Of a stretch of DNA of 64,000 nt, positions 8,870 to 21,475 are shown one piece after another. The DNA comes from Aquisalimonas sp007126095 (GTDB taxonomy: Bacteria > Pseudomonadota > Gammaproteobacteria > Nitrococcales > Aquisalimonadaceae), in contig NZ_JBLWFT010000005.1 in the NCBI RefSeq assembly GCF_048323695.1, positions 124,001 through 188,000 of the forward strand. The letters are read 5' to 3'. Position numbers and translations under genes: made by a program. The notes beneath the pieces are model-generated. The model was not told the DNA's origin, did no database searches, and worked only from the letters and a program-made list of their open reading frames with translations. How positions within the stretch are numbered: position 1 is the stretch's first letter; the number at the start of each line of letters is the position of its first letter.

Positions 8870-9730
8870 TCAGGACAGCAAAGCGCCGGGATCCCGGGCC
8901 GCGGCGACCACGGCCATGGCGTCCACGGTGGCGGCCACATCGTGTACCCGGATCAAGCCAGCGCCACTCCACGCCGCCAGCGTCGCTGCAGCGGTACCGG
9001 CGTGCAATCGCTGATTCACCGGCCGATCCAGCAGCTTCCCGAGCATGGACTTGCGCGACATGCCCACCAGCACGGGAACGCCGAGATCGCGAAAGCGGCC
9101 CAGCTCGCCAAGCAGGCGGTAGTTCTGCTCCAGAGTCTTGCCGAAGCCGAACCCGGGGTCCACCACTAGACGGTCGCCGGAGATGCCGGCGTCGGCGCAC
9201 GCCGCCACCCGCTGTTCAAGGAAGCGGTAGACGTCCTCGACCACGTCGTCGTAGACGGGATTCTGCTGCATGGTCCGGGGCTCGCCCTGCATATGCATGA
9301 GACACACGGGCAGACCGGAGTCCGCGGCCGCCTCCAGCGCCCCTTCCGCGCGCAGGGCAAAGACATCATTGATCATGCCGGCCCCTGCCTCGGCGACGGC
9401 GGTCATGACCTCGGGCTTGGAGGTATCCACGGAGACGGGCACATCGAGCTCGTCAACGAGCACCTGCAGTACGGGCAGAACACGGTGGAGCTCTTCCTCC
9501 AGCGGAACGCCTTCCGACCCGGGCCGGGTCGACTCACCACCGATATCGATGATGTCGGCCCCTTCGGCCACCAGCCGGCGAGCCTGGGACAGGGCGTCTT
9601 CCGCCGTCAGATACCGGCCACCATCGGAGAAGGAGTCGGGCGTGATGTTGACTACGCCCATGACCCGCGGCCGGTCCAGTACCAGCGACCGACCGCCGCA
9701 GTCCAGGACAGGCGCCTCGGCGCTCGCCAT
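8870..9730 (-). CDS. folP: Dihydropteroate synthase
   Basis: Condenses p-aminobenzoate with 6-hydroxymethyl-dihydropterin pyrophosphate in folate synthesis. It has 286 aa. Family motifs are VNITPDSFSDGG (27-38), DIGGESTRPGSE, VDPGFGFGKT, SRKSMLG and RVHDV. I use the ATG at 9730, which has a good GGAGG six nt upstream. An in-frame GTG at 9766 that overlaps the ftsH stop is an alternative. It sits between ftsH and glmM, as in E. coli. Confidence 0.96.
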   Translation of the reverse strand: MASAEAPVLDCGGRSLVLDRPRVMGVVNITPDSFSDGGRYLTAEDALSQARRLVAEGADIIDIGGESTRPGSEGVPLEEELHRVLPVLQVLVDELDVPVSVDTSKPEVMTAVAEAGAGMINDVFALRAEGALEAAADSGLPVCLMHMQGEPRTMQQNPVYDDVVEDVYRFLEQRVAACADAGISGDRLVVDPGFGFGKTLEQNYRLLGELGRFRDLGVPVLVGMSRKSMLGKLLDRPVNQRLHAGTAAATLAAWSGAGLIRVHDVAATVDAMAVVAAARDPGALLS

Positions 9731-9755
9731 ACGGTGCCTCCGTGCGTCGTCCGCC

Positions 9756-11684
9756 TCAGTGCTCACCGGCCGGCGAGCCGATCCGGCCGTCGTCCGAATC
9801 GTCTCGGCCCGATACCGGTTCCGCGTCCGGCCCGCCCGACGATGACCCGCCCTGCTGATCGTCACTCCAGCCGCGCGGTGGCCCCACGGGGCGGCCGTTC
9901 ATGATGTCGTCGATCTGCCCCTTGTCGATGGTCTCGTACTTCATCAACGCATCGGACATGGTGTGCAGTTTGTCCATGTAATCAAGCAGGATCTGCTTGG
10001 CGGAGCTGTAGTTGGAGTCGATGATGGAGCGGATCTCCTCGTCGATGGCGTGGGCCGTCTCGTCGGAGACCTGCTTCTGCTTCTGCATGGCCTGACCGAT
10101 GAAGACTTCGCCATCATCCTCGTTGTAGGCCAGCGGCCCCATCCGCTCCGACAGCCCCCACTTGGTGACCATGTTGCGGGCGATCTGGGTCGCTCGCTCG
10201 ATGTCGTTGGACGCACCGGTGGTCACCCGCTCGGAGCCGAAGATCAGCTCCTCGGCGATACGGCCACCGAACAGCGACGTGATCATGCTGTTCAGCCGCT
10301 GCTTGGAGTAGCTGGTCCGGTCCTCCTCCGGCAGGAACATGGTCACGCCCAGGGCACGGCCACGGGGAATGATGGTGACCTTGTGCACCGGATCGTGTTC
10401 CGGCGTCACCAACCCGACGATGGCGTGCCCCGCCTCGTGGTAGGCGGTCAGCTTCTTGTCGTCCTCGTTCATGACCATGGAGCGGCGCTCGGCGCCCATC
10501 ATGATCTTGTCCTTGGCGCGCTCGAAGTCCTCCATGTCCACTTCGCGCTTATTGCCGCGCGCCGCGAACAAGGCGGCCTCATTGGCCAGGTTCGCCAGGT
10601 CCGCCCCGGAGAATCCGGGCGTGCCGCGGGCGAGAATGAACGGATCCACGTCGCGGGTAAGCGGCAGCTTACTCATGTGCACCTTGAGGATCTGCTCGCG
10701 CCCGCGCACGTCCGGCAACGGCACGGTGACCTGACGGTCGAAACGGCCGGGGCGCAGCAGCGCCGGGTCGAGCACGTCGGGCCGGTTGGTGGCGGCGATG
10801 ACGATGACGCCCTCATTGCCCTCGAAGCCGTCCATCTCCACCAGCAGCTGGTTCAGGGTCTGCTCGCGCTCGTCGTGGCCGCCTCCCATGCCGGCCCCAC
10901 GCTGGCGGCCCACGGCGTCGATCTCGTCGATGAAGATAATGCAGGGCGCATGCTTCTTGGCCTGGGAGAACATGTCGCGCACGCGCGAGGCACCCACGCC
11001 CACGAACATCTCCACGAAGTCGGACCCGGAGATGCTGAAGAACGGCACCTTGGCCTCGCCGGCGATGGCGCGCGCCAGCAGCGTTTTACCGGTGCCCGGC
11101 GAGCCCACCATCAACACGCCGCGGGGAATCTTGCCACCGAGGCGCTGGAACTTGGAGGGATCCCGCAGGAAGTCGACCAGCTCGCCGACCTCCTCCTTCG
11201 CCTCTTCCACACCAGCGACGTCGTTGAAGGTGACCTTGACCTGCTCCTCGGTCATGAGCTTGGCCTTGCTCTTGCCGAAGGACATGGCGCCGCGGCCGCC
11301 GCCGCCGCCCTGCATCTGTCGCATGAAGTAGATCCACACGGCAATGAGCAGCAGGAACGGCGTCCACGAGATGAGGATCTGCAGCAGCATGCTGCGCCCT
11401 TCCGCCTCCTCGCCGTCGATTTCCACCCCGTGATCGAGCAGCGTGCCGATCAGTGCGCGGTTGTCACTTTCGGGGCTGAAGGTCCTGAACTGATCACCGC
11501 CGGTGGTAGTCCCGGTGATCTCCTGACCCCGGATGGTCACATCGCGCACGCCATCCCGCTCAACCTGCGCGAGGAAGTCGGAATAGGTGACTTTGTTCGT
11601 GGTCGTGGTCCGTTCCTGAAAGTTGCTGAATACGGACATCAACACGACCGCGATGATGACCCAGAGAATCAGGTTCTTGGCCAT
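9756..11684 (-). CDS. ftsH: ATP-dependent zinc metalloprotease FtsH
   Basis: Membrane-anchored AAA+ protease that degrades misfolded membrane proteins and regulators (642 aa). TM1 lies near 4-22 and TM2 near 102-121, with a periplasmic domain between. Walker A is GSPGTGKT (194-201), Walker B is IIFIDEID, and the zinc site is HEAGH (416-420). The C-terminal tail is acidic and Gly/Ser-rich. The start at 11684 gives the usual MAKNL start, and an upstream ATG adds 16 unconserved residues. It lies downstream of rlmE. Confidence 0.97.
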   Translation of the reverse strand: MAKNLILWVIIAVVLMSVFSNFQERTTTTNKVTYSDFLAQVERDGVRDVTIRGQEITGTTTGGDQFRTFSPESDNRALIGTLLDHGVEIDGEEAEGRSMLLQILISWTPFLLLIAVWIYFMRQMQGGGGGRGAMSFGKSKAKLMTEEQVKVTFNDVAGVEEAKEEVGELVDFLRDPSKFQRLGGKIPRGVLMVGSPGTGKTLLARAIAGEAKVPFFSISGSDFVEMFVGVGASRVRDMFSQAKKHAPCIIFIDEIDAVGRQRGAGMGGGHDEREQTLNQLLVEMDGFEGNEGVIVIAATNRPDVLDPALLRPGRFDRQVTVPLPDVRGREQILKVHMSKLPLTRDVDPFILARGTPGFSGADLANLANEAALFAARGNKREVDMEDFERAKDKIMMGAERRSMVMNEDDKKLTAYHEAGHAIVGLVTPEHDPVHKVTIIPRGRALGVTMFLPEEDRTSYSKQRLNSMITSLFGGRIAEELIFGSERVTTGASNDIERATQIARNMVTKWGLSERMGPLAYNEDDGEVFIGQAMQKQKQVSDETAHAIDEEIRSIIDSNYSSAKQILLDYMDKLHTMSDALMKYETIDKGQIDDIMNGRPVGPPRGWSDDQQGGSSSGGPDAEPVSGRDDSDDGRIGSPAGEH

Positions 11685-11793
11685 GTCGTTCAAGGCGTGG
11701 CACCTCGGCTGTTGCGCTCCGCCCGTACACACGATCTCGGGCAGGAGCCTTGGGGTAAACGGATGCTGCTCGGAAGCTGTCGCTGGAACAGTA

Positions 11794-12414
11794 CTACAGG
11801 CGCGATTCCCGGGCCAACAAGTACACTTCCCGGCTCCGGTCGCGCGAGGCGCTGGGTTTGCGCGTCATGACACGGCCGAAGCCGCCACGCAGCTCTTTCA
11901 GGTAGGCATCGAAACCCTCTCCCTGAAACGTCTTGACCAGAAAATCGCCGCCAGGTTTCAAATGCGCTCTGGCAAACTCCAGTGCCAGCTCCGCCAGATG
12001 CATGGAGCGGGGCTGGTCCACGGCGTTCATACCACTGAGATTGGGGGCCATATCGGACATTACAAGGTCTACCGGCCCGTCGCCGACAGCCTCCTGGAGG
12101 ACGGCCAGACCCTCGTCGGTGGTGAAGTCCGCCTGCAGCACGATGACATCGCGCAATGCGTCCATGGGCAGGATGTCCAGGGCCACGGCCTTGCCATTGC
12201 CGTCCAGGATCTCGCCCGCCACCTGCGACCAGCCCCCCGGCGCCGCCCCAAGATCCACCACGCGCATGCCGGGGCGGATGATGCGGTCCTTTTCCTGGAT
12301 CTCCAGCAGCTTGAATGCCGCCCGGGAGCGGTATCCCTGCTTCTGCGCTGCCTTGACCCAGTTATCGCCAAAGTGCTCCTGCAACCAGCGGCTGCTGCTC
12401 TTACTCCGACTCAT
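11794..12414 (-). CDS. rlmE: 23S rRNA (uridine-2'-O-)-methyltransferase RlmE (FtsJ/RrmJ)
   Basis: Methylates U2552 of 23S rRNA late in 50S assembly (206 aa). The SAM-binding motif is VVDLGAAPGGWSQ. The K-D-K-E catalytic tetrad is visible as K in AAFKLLEI, D in MSDMAPNLSG, K in LVKTFQGEGF and a C-terminal E. The start MSRSKSSSRWLQEHF lies inside the end of a small upstream ORF (14-nt overlap). The pairing with ftsH downstream and yhbY upstream is the conserved order. Confidence 0.95.
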   Translation of the reverse strand: MSRSKSSSRWLQEHFGDNWVKAAQKQGYRSRAAFKLLEIQEKDRIIRPGMRVVDLGAAPGGWSQVAGEILDGNGKAVALDILPMDALRDVIVLQADFTTDEGLAVLQEAVGDGPVDLVMSDMAPNLSGMNAVDQPRSMHLAELALEFARAHLKPGGDFLVKTFQGEGFDAYLKELRGGFGRVMTRKPSASRDRSREVYLLARESRL

Positions 12415-12598
12415 CGACCGCCTCCGGGGCATTGTCGCGGATGCGCCGCACGGCCCGCCGCGTGCGCCAGACCAGCCAGCCACAGGCCAGCACGGAGCCC
12501 GTGAACAGCACGATCACCTCGCCGGACCGGGACAGCTCCGCCACGGCCACCACGAACCACAGGCAGGCCAGCAGCAGCAGGACCACGGCCAGGTCCAT
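12401..12598 (-). CDS. Small hypothetical membrane protein
   Basis: About 65 aa if it starts at the ATG at 12598. It has two likely membrane spans (MDLAVVLLLLACLWFVVAVA, then VIVLFTGSVLACGWLVW) followed by a basic stretch RRAVRRIR and an acidic tail. I do not recognise a family. It overlaps the rlmE start by 14 nt, suggesting co-translation. No clear ribosome site is visible. An upstream in-frame ATG at 12691 would overlap the divergent yhbY start, so the N-terminus is uncertain. It could be a non-coding open frame, but the overlap and hydrophobic pattern favour a gene. Confidence 0.5.
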   Translation of the reverse strand: MDLAVVLLLLACLWFVVAVAELSRSGEVIVLFTGSVLACGWLVWRTRRAVRRIRDNAPEAVDESE

Positions 12599-12689
12599 CT
12601 TCACGCCGGGAAGGAGAATACGGTGAGCGGGCTGCTCGCCCCGTGCTAGACTCCCGTCCCGATTTTCGGCTTCCTTGGACTGATCAGGC

Positions 12690-12992
12690 ATGACACAGCT
12701 GAATGAACAACAGAAACGCCACCTGCGGCGGCTGGGCCACCAGCTCAAGCCGGTGGTGCGTATGGGCGGGGCCGGCCTGACCCCGAACGTGCTGCACGAG
12801 ATCGATCAGGCGCTGGACGCCCACGAACTGATCAAGGTCAAGATCTCCGCCGACGATCGCGCCGGTCGCAAACAGTTCATCGACACCATCTGCAGCGACA
12901 TGGACGCCGAACTCGTCCAGGCCATGGGCAACGTCGCGCTGCTTTTCCGGCGCTCACGCATCGAGAAGAAGCAGCGCATCGCATTACCGTAG
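12690..12992 (+). CDS. yhbY: Ribosome assembly RNA-binding protein YhbY
   Basis: CRM-domain protein that associates with pre-50S particles (100 aa, family-typical). The N-terminus is MTQLNEQQKRHLRRLGHQ, with KPVVRMGGAGLTPNVLHEID and the GNVALLFRRS end typical of the CRM fold. It is divergent from rlmE, as in E. coli. It is followed by a palindromic repeat pair before the convergent greA. Confidence 0.94.
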   Translation: MTQLNEQQKRHLRRLGHQLKPVVRMGGAGLTPNVLHEIDQALDAHELIKVKISADDRAGRKQFIDTICSDMDAELVQAMGNVALLFRRSRIEKKQRIALP

Positions 12993-13048
12993 CAACCCGG
13001 CCCATTGCGGCATTGTCGCAGAACGAACCTTCACACGACCGTATTCTT

Positions 13049-13143
13049 CGTCGGGCGGACCTTCAGGTCCGCCGTCACCGGACAGGCCGGCCTGGTGGAC
13101 GATTCGCGGCCGAAACGGTGGACCTGAAGGTCCACCCTACGGG
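13049..13143. repeat. REP doublet (REPIN-like), GGACCTGAAGGTCC family
   Basis: Two inverted copies of one palindromic unit: GGCGGACCTTCAGGTCCGCC at 13054-13073 and GGTGGACCTGAAGGTCCACC at 13117-13136. A conserved flank lies on the outer side of each (GTCGG / CTACGG). It lies between the convergent genes yhbY and greA. Related units occur at 29491-29516 and 63066-63149. Confidence 0.85.
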
Positions 13144-13254
13144 TTGCCGGGAACGCAGCGCAGGAGCGGCGCAAGCGGCGACCATTGCAGAGCCAGGCAT
13201 AGCCGGCCCCGACAACATCGCGGCTGAAGCCACTCCCACGAGGGCGTACACGGC

Positions 13255-13730
13255 TCAGCCCTCGTAGCGCACCTTCACGATCTCCAGCTCCCGGGTGCCG
13301 CCCGGGGCCTCCACGGCGGCGATATCCCCCTGGTCCTTGCCGATCAGCGCCCGCGCGAAGGGCGACTGCACCGACAGCAACCCCTGCTTGATGTCCGCCT
13401 CGTCCTCGCCGACGATCCGGTAGGTCAGCTCCTCCTCGGTATCCACATCCACCAGCTCCACGGTGGCACCGAAGATCACCCGCCCGTTGTTGGGCATGGT
13501 GGTCACGTCGATGATCTGGGCGTTGGAGAGCTTGCCCTCGATATCCTTGATGCGCCCCTCGACAAAGCTCTGCTGCTCCCGCGCGGCGTGATACTCGGCG
13601 TTCTCCTTCAGGTCACCGTGTTCACGCGCCTCGGCGATGGCTTCGATGATGCGCGGACGCTCCTCGTACTTGAGCTGATTCAGTTCCTCGCGCAGCTTCT
13701 CGGCACCACGGGCAGTCAGGGGTACCTTGC

Positions 13731-13734
<4 letters not shown>
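13255..13734 (-). CDS. greA: Transcription elongation factor GreA
   Basis: Rescues backtracked RNA polymerase by stimulating transcript cleavage (159 aa). The N-terminal coiled coil runs from about residue 10 to 75 and has the tip acidic pair in the loop EHGDLKENAEYHAA. The C-terminal FKBP-like domain ends with QSPFARALIGKDQGD. The start overlaps the carB stop by 4 nt, so it is the last gene of carA-carB-greA, a usual gammaproteobacterial order. Confidence 0.97.
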
Positions 13735-16955
<3,221 letters not shown>

Positions 16956-17021
16956 GATTTCCTGCTCGTCTCTCGCGGTGCGCGTTAGGTGGCGCAGCCG
17001 GCACGCGGCCGGCGATGCGGT

Positions 17022-18167
17022 TCAGGCGCGGTAGTCCCGGATCAGCTCGACAAAGTGCGCGAACAGCGGGCGCACGTCGTGGGGGCCGGGGCTGGCTTCG
17101 GGATGCCCCTGAAAACTGAATGCCGGCCGGTCGGTACGGTGAATCCCCTGCAGCGAGCCGTCGAACAGCGACCGCTGGGTCGGGCGCACGTTGGCCGGCA
17201 GCGAGGCCTCGTCCACGGCGAACCCGTGGTTCTGGCTGGAGATCATCACCCGGCCGGAGTCGAGATCCTGCACCGGATGGTTGGCCCCGTGGTGGCCGAA
17301 CTTCATCTTCACCGAGCGCGCGCCGCTGGCCAGCCCCAGGAGCTGATGCCCCAGGCAGATGCCAAAGCTCGGCACACCTGCGTCCACCAGGGTGCGAATC
17401 GCCTCGATGGCGTAATCGCAGGGCTCCGGGTCGCCGGGGCCGTTGGAGAAGAAGACGCCGTCGGGGTCCATGGCCTGGACTTCGAACGCGGGCGTCCTGG
17501 CCGGCACCACCGTCACGCGGCAACCATGATCTACCAGCATGCGCAGGATGTTCTGCTTGATGCCGTAGTCATAGGCCACCACGTGCCAAGGCAGATCGGC
17601 ATCGTTACGCTCGCCGGCATCGGCGCGGCCAAGATCGAGGTTCCATGACCCCTTGCGCCATTCATACATGGTGTCGGTGGATGCGGTCTGCGCCAGATCC
17701 ATGCCCTTGAGGCCGGGGAAGTCCTTCGCCGCCTGGATGGCGGCATCCGGGTCGACCGCATCGCCGGCCATGATGCAGCCGTCCTGCGCCCCCTTCTCGC
17801 GCAGCAGCCGGGTGAGACGGCGGGTATCAATGCCAGCAATGGCGACGACACCGCGGCTGGCCAGGTATTCCCCCAGATCCTCGGCGTTGCGCCAGCTGCT
17901 GGAGCGCAGCGGCAGATCACGAATGATCAGGCCGGCAAGCTGCGGGCCGTCCGATTCCTCATCCACCGGGTTCGTGCCGGTGTTGCCCACATGCGGGTAG
18001 GTGAGCGTGACCAGCTGCCGGCTGTAGGACGGGTCGGTGCAGATCTCCTGGTAGCCGGTCATGGCCGTATTGAACACCACCTCGCCGGCACTGAGCCCGT
18101 CGGCACCGATGGACTCCCCACGGAACAGGGTTCCGTCTTCCAGCGCAAGAATAGCCGGCTTACTCAA
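17022..18167 (-). CDS. carA: Carbamoyl-phosphate synthase small subunit (glutaminase)
   Basis: Class I glutamine amidotransferase that feeds ammonia to CarB (381 aa). The nucleophile is C271 in FGICLGHQ, and the catalytic His and Glu lie in GHPEASPGP near the C-terminus. The N-terminal interaction domain starts MSKPAILALEDGTLFRG. It is the first gene of carAB-greA. The 79 nt from its start to the relA terminator should hold the promoter, but I see no convincing -10/-35 pair. Confidence 0.98.
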   Translation of the reverse strand: MSKPAILALEDGTLFRGESIGADGLSAGEVVFNTAMTGYQEICTDPSYSRQLVTLTYPHVGNTGTNPVDEESDGPQLAGLIIRDLPLRSSSWRNAEDLGEYLASRGVVAIAGIDTRRLTRLLREKGAQDGCIMAGDAVDPDAAIQAAKDFPGLKGMDLAQTASTDTMYEWRKGSWNLDLGRADAGERNDADLPWHVVAYDYGIKQNILRMLVDHGCRVTVVPARTPAFEVQAMDPDGVFFSNGPGDPEPCDYAIEAIRTLVDAGVPSFGICLGHQLLGLASGARSVKMKFGHHGANHPVQDLDSGRVMISSQNHGFAVDEASLPANVRPTQRSLFDGSLQGIHRTDRPAFSFQGHPEASPGPHDVRPLFAHFVELIRDYRA

Positions 18168-18246
18168 CTGCCCCTCTCCTTACATCGTGTTAACCGTGGG
18201 GGGCCGCAGGCCGCTGACTCGCCGCCCGGATCAGGCGGGCACTCGC

Positions 18247-18280
18247 AAAAACGGGAGGAATCATCGAATGACCCCTCCCG
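18247..18280 (-). terminator. rho-independent terminator after relA
   Basis: On the minus strand a GCGGGAGG...CCTCCCG hairpin (arms at 18273-18280 and 18252-18258), directly followed by a run of T (18247-18251). It separates relA from carAB. Confidence 0.75.
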
Positions 18281-18393
18281 CTTCGACACACCAGTAGCCG
18301 GCCCCCGCGAAGTGGCGAATATTTTACTGCAATCACGCATGAAGTGTCCATGCGCGGGAACGACTTACGTCCGGCCACGGCGCTGACGCGCGG

Positions 18394-20622
18394 TCAGGTC
18401 TTGCGCCGCACGTCACGAACATTGCGCAGCGTGGCAATGCGGTCCATGAGGCGGCTCATCTGGGTGACGTCACCGATTTCCACCGTCAGCGTCATGCGCG
18501 CCTGGTGATCCTGGCTGCCGGTGGCCGTATTCACTCCGGTAACGTTGACCTTCTCGTTGGTGAGAATGGCAGTAATGTCGCGCAGCAACCCCTGCCGGTC
18601 GTAGGCATCCACCTGGATGTCCACCGGATACTTCTGCTCGGAGTGGCGGCTCCAGCTCACGTCGATGATGCGCTCCGGCGCCGTTTCCATCAGACGGCGG
18701 ACGTTCTTGCAGTCGCGACGGTGGATGGTGACGCCCTCGCCACGGGTGATGAATCCCACCACGGGATCGCCCGGCGCCGGTTTGCAACACCCCGCCTGCC
18801 GCGTCAGCAGGTTGCCGACGCCGTAAATGGAGACCTCGTCGGTGTGCTCGCCGCCGGCGGGGGCGGGGCCCTGGGGCAGCGCCTCCGCGGGATCGCGCCG
18901 CGGCAGGACGTGGTCTCCCACCAGGCCTGCCAGATAACCGCTGCTGATATCGCCGCGGCCAATGGCGGCAAGAAAGTCATCCATGCCGTTATAGCGGCTC
19001 TTGTCGGCCAGCTTCTCCAGGTTCATGTCCTGGACGCCGAGGCGGTGGAGTTCGCGATCCAGGATCTGGCGGCCGGCGGCCACGTTCTTGTCGTGATCCT
19101 GCTGGCGGAACCAGGCACGCACCCGGGAGCGCGCACGGCTGGTGCGCAGGTAGCCGCGGGAGGAGTTCAGCCAGTCACGGCTGGGCGTGCCGCGACGGGA
19201 GGTGAGAATCTCCACCTGATCGCCGTTGCGCAGTTCATAGGTCAGCGGCACCATGCGGCCGTTGACCTTGCCGCCGCGGCATCGGTGGCCCACGTCGCTG
19301 TGGATGTAATAGGCGAAGTCCAGCGGCGTGGCCCCCTTGGGCAGATCCAGCACATCGCCCTTGGGGCTGATGACGTAGACACGGTCCTCGAAGATCTCGG
19401 CCTTGAAGCGGTCGATGAAGTCGTCGCCGGCACCGTCCTCGCGCCCCCACTCCAGCAGTTGCCGCAGCCATGCCAGCTTCTGCTCGAAGCGAGCGTCGCG
19501 GCTCTGGCCGCCTTCCTTGTAACGCCAGTGGGCGGCCACACCCAGCTCCGCCTGCTCGTGCATCTCCCAGGTGCGGATCTGCACTTCCAGCGTCTTGCCC
19601 TCGGGCCCGACCACGGCCGTGTGCAGCGACTGGTAGTCGTTCTCCTTGGGCGTGGTGATGTAGTCGTCGAATTCCTTGGGGATGTGCCGCCAGAGGCTGT
19701 GCACCACCCCGAGGGTGGCATAGCAGGACGCCACATCCCGCACCATGACCCGTACCGCGCGGATATCGAACAGCTCGTGGAAACCGAGCCCCTTGCGCTG
19801 CATCTTCTTCCAGATACTGTAGATATGCTTGGGCCGGCCGTAGACGTCGGCTTCGATGCCGGCGCGCTCGAGTGCGGCATTGAGCTGGTCAGTCACTTCA
19901 CGGATGTAGCGCTCCCGGTCCTGGCGCTTCTCCCGCAGCAGGCGTGCAACACGCTTGTAGGTCTCCGGCTCCAGGTAGCGGAAGCAGAGGTCCTCCATCT
20001 CCCACTTGACCTGCCAGATCCCCAGGCGGTGGGCCAGCGGCGCGTAGATATCGCGCGTCTCCCGTGCCACGCGCTGCTGCACCGATTCCGGGTGCCCGCG
20101 AAGGGTGCGCAGGTCATGCAGGCGCTCCGCCAGCTTGATGAACACAACACGGATATCCTGCGCCATGGCCAGCAGCATCCGGCGCAGGGCATCGGTCCGG
20201 GTGGTGGTGTCGTCATCGTCCGTGGTTTCGTCGCGGGCGTCGTCATGCAGCTCGCTGATGACGTCCATGCGGCCCACACCGTCCACCAACGCCGCCACAT
20301 CGTCGCCGATCCGCGCACAGCAGCCTGCCCACTGGTTGCGGCTGCAGACTACCGGGCCATCGTGGAGCAGACCGGCAGCGATGCTCTGGGAATCCAGCTT
20401 CAGCCCCGCAAGAATGCTTGCCACCGCCAGCGAATGCTCGAGATACGACTCGCCGGAGTGGCGCACCTCGCCATCATAGGTCTCCACGGCTACCGACCAG
20501 GCCGTACGCAGGAGCTCGCGTTCGTCCTCCCCCGCCTCGGGCAGCACGCGGTCCAGCCACGCGTCCGGCGACGGCGTGCCGTGGGCGAACAGATCGCTGA
20601 TATCGTCGGTTACGCTGACCAT
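18394..20622 (-). CDS. relA: GTP pyrophosphokinase RelA ((p)ppGpp synthase)
   Basis: Ribosome-associated alarmone synthase of the stringent response (742 aa). The order is a degenerate HD-like hydrolase domain (LLHDGPVV, lacking the usual ED pair), a synthase domain with the RelA-type EFDD motif in HIPKEFDDYITTPKENDYQS, a TGS domain (YVISPKGDVLDLPKGATPLD), a zinc-finger region with CC in RQAGCCKPAPGDPVVGF, and a C-terminal ACT domain. EFDD rather than RxKD marks RelA instead of bifunctional SpoT. It is divergent from lexA. Confidence 0.95.
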   Translation of the reverse strand: MVSVTDDISDLFAHGTPSPDAWLDRVLPEAGEDERELLRTAWSVAVETYDGEVRHSGESYLEHSLAVASILAGLKLDSQSIAAGLLHDGPVVCSRNQWAGCCARIGDDVAALVDGVGRMDVISELHDDARDETTDDDDTTTRTDALRRMLLAMAQDIRVVFIKLAERLHDLRTLRGHPESVQQRVARETRDIYAPLAHRLGIWQVKWEMEDLCFRYLEPETYKRVARLLREKRQDRERYIREVTDQLNAALERAGIEADVYGRPKHIYSIWKKMQRKGLGFHELFDIRAVRVMVRDVASCYATLGVVHSLWRHIPKEFDDYITTPKENDYQSLHTAVVGPEGKTLEVQIRTWEMHEQAELGVAAHWRYKEGGQSRDARFEQKLAWLRQLLEWGREDGAGDDFIDRFKAEIFEDRVYVISPKGDVLDLPKGATPLDFAYYIHSDVGHRCRGGKVNGRMVPLTYELRNGDQVEILTSRRGTPSRDWLNSSRGYLRTSRARSRVRAWFRQQDHDKNVAAGRQILDRELHRLGVQDMNLEKLADKSRYNGMDDFLAAIGRGDISSGYLAGLVGDHVLPRRDPAEALPQGPAPAGGEHTDEVSIYGVGNLLTRQAGCCKPAPGDPVVGFITRGEGVTIHRRDCKNVRRLMETAPERIIDVSWSRHSEQKYPVDIQVDAYDRQGLLRDITAILTNEKVNVTGVNTATGSQDHQARMTLTVEIGDVTQMSRLMDRIATLRNVRDVRRKT

Positions 20623-20750
20623 CGCTCTACCACCACAGATGCGGGCAATCCCCCGCCTTTTCCAGAACGGCGCGTATTGTACGCCATCCTGGCGCCGGAA
20701 TACCGGCGCATTCAGCCACCGCCGCCCCGCTGTTGCAACCAGCGTTTTTA

Positions 20751-20766
20751 CTGTATAAATTAACAG
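20751..20766. promoter_or_regulatory. LexA box upstream of lexA
   Basis: CTGTATAAATTAACAG fits CTGT-N8-ACAG exactly, 20 nt before the lexA ATG. A TTGCAA at 20733-20738 could be the -35, with the -10 (TAAATT, 20756-20761, spacer 17) inside the box. This indicates SOS autoregulation. Confidence 0.9.
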
Positions 20767-20786
20767 TAACAGAGAGGGAGGCGCTC

Positions 20787-21407
20787 ATGCTCAAGCTCAC
20801 GGCCCGTCAGGAAGAGATCCTGCAGTTCATCCGCCAGTTCATCGCGGACTCCGGCTTCCCGCCCACGCGGGCGGACATCACCAAGGCGCTGGGATTCCGC
20901 TCTCCCAACGCGGCGGAAAGCCACCTGCGCGCCCTCGAGAAAAAAGGCGCCATCAGCCTGCGGGCCGGCTCCTCCCGCGGCATTCGCCTGCTGGACGAGA
21001 ACGGCGAGGAGGCGGACCCTGGCCTGCCCGTGATCGGCCAGGTGGCCGCCGGCAGCCCGGTACTGGCCCACGAACACGTGCGCGAGCACTGCCGGATCGA
21101 TCCGGCCATGTTCCGGCCGCGCGCGGACTACCTCCTGGCCGTCCAGGGCATGAGCATGCGCGACGCCGGCATTCTGGAGGACGACCTGCTGGCCGTCCAC
21201 CGCACCACCGAAGCCCGCAACGGCCAGATTGTCGTTGCCCGGCTGCACGACGAAGTCACGGTCAAGCGCTTCCAGCGTGACGGCCACCACGTCCAGCTGT
21301 TGCCGGAGAACCCGGACTACAGCCCGATCAATGTCGATCTGCGGACGGATCCGCTCATCATCGAAGGACTCGGGGTCGGCCTCATTCGCAACGGCGAAGC
21401 GCTCTGA
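20787..21407 (+). CDS. lexA: SOS repressor LexA
   Basis: Repressor of the SOS regulon, self-cleaved with RecA filaments (206 aa). It has an N-terminal winged helix (PPTRADITKALGFRSPNAAESHL), the cleavage bond A88-G89 in QVAAGSP, and the Ser-Lys dyad S123 (GMSMRDAG) and K160 (VTVKRF). The start at 20787 has GAGGGAGGC just upstream. First gene of lexA-imuA-imuB. The protein product should bind the perfect boxes before lexA and dnaE2. Confidence 0.97.
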   Translation: MLKLTARQEEILQFIRQFIADSGFPPTRADITKALGFRSPNAAESHLRALEKKGAISLRAGSSRGIRLLDENGEEADPGLPVIGQVAAGSPVLAHEHVREHCRIDPAMFRPRADYLLAVQGMSMRDAGILEDDLLAVHRTTEARNGQIVVARLHDEVTVKRFQRDGHHVQLLPENPDYSPINVDLRTDPLIIEGLGVGLIRNGEAL

Positions 21408-21475
21408 CGGGTACCGGCCAGGATTCGGCCACGGCAGCCGCACACGCATCCGCCCAACGGCATACGAGGGTCGAC

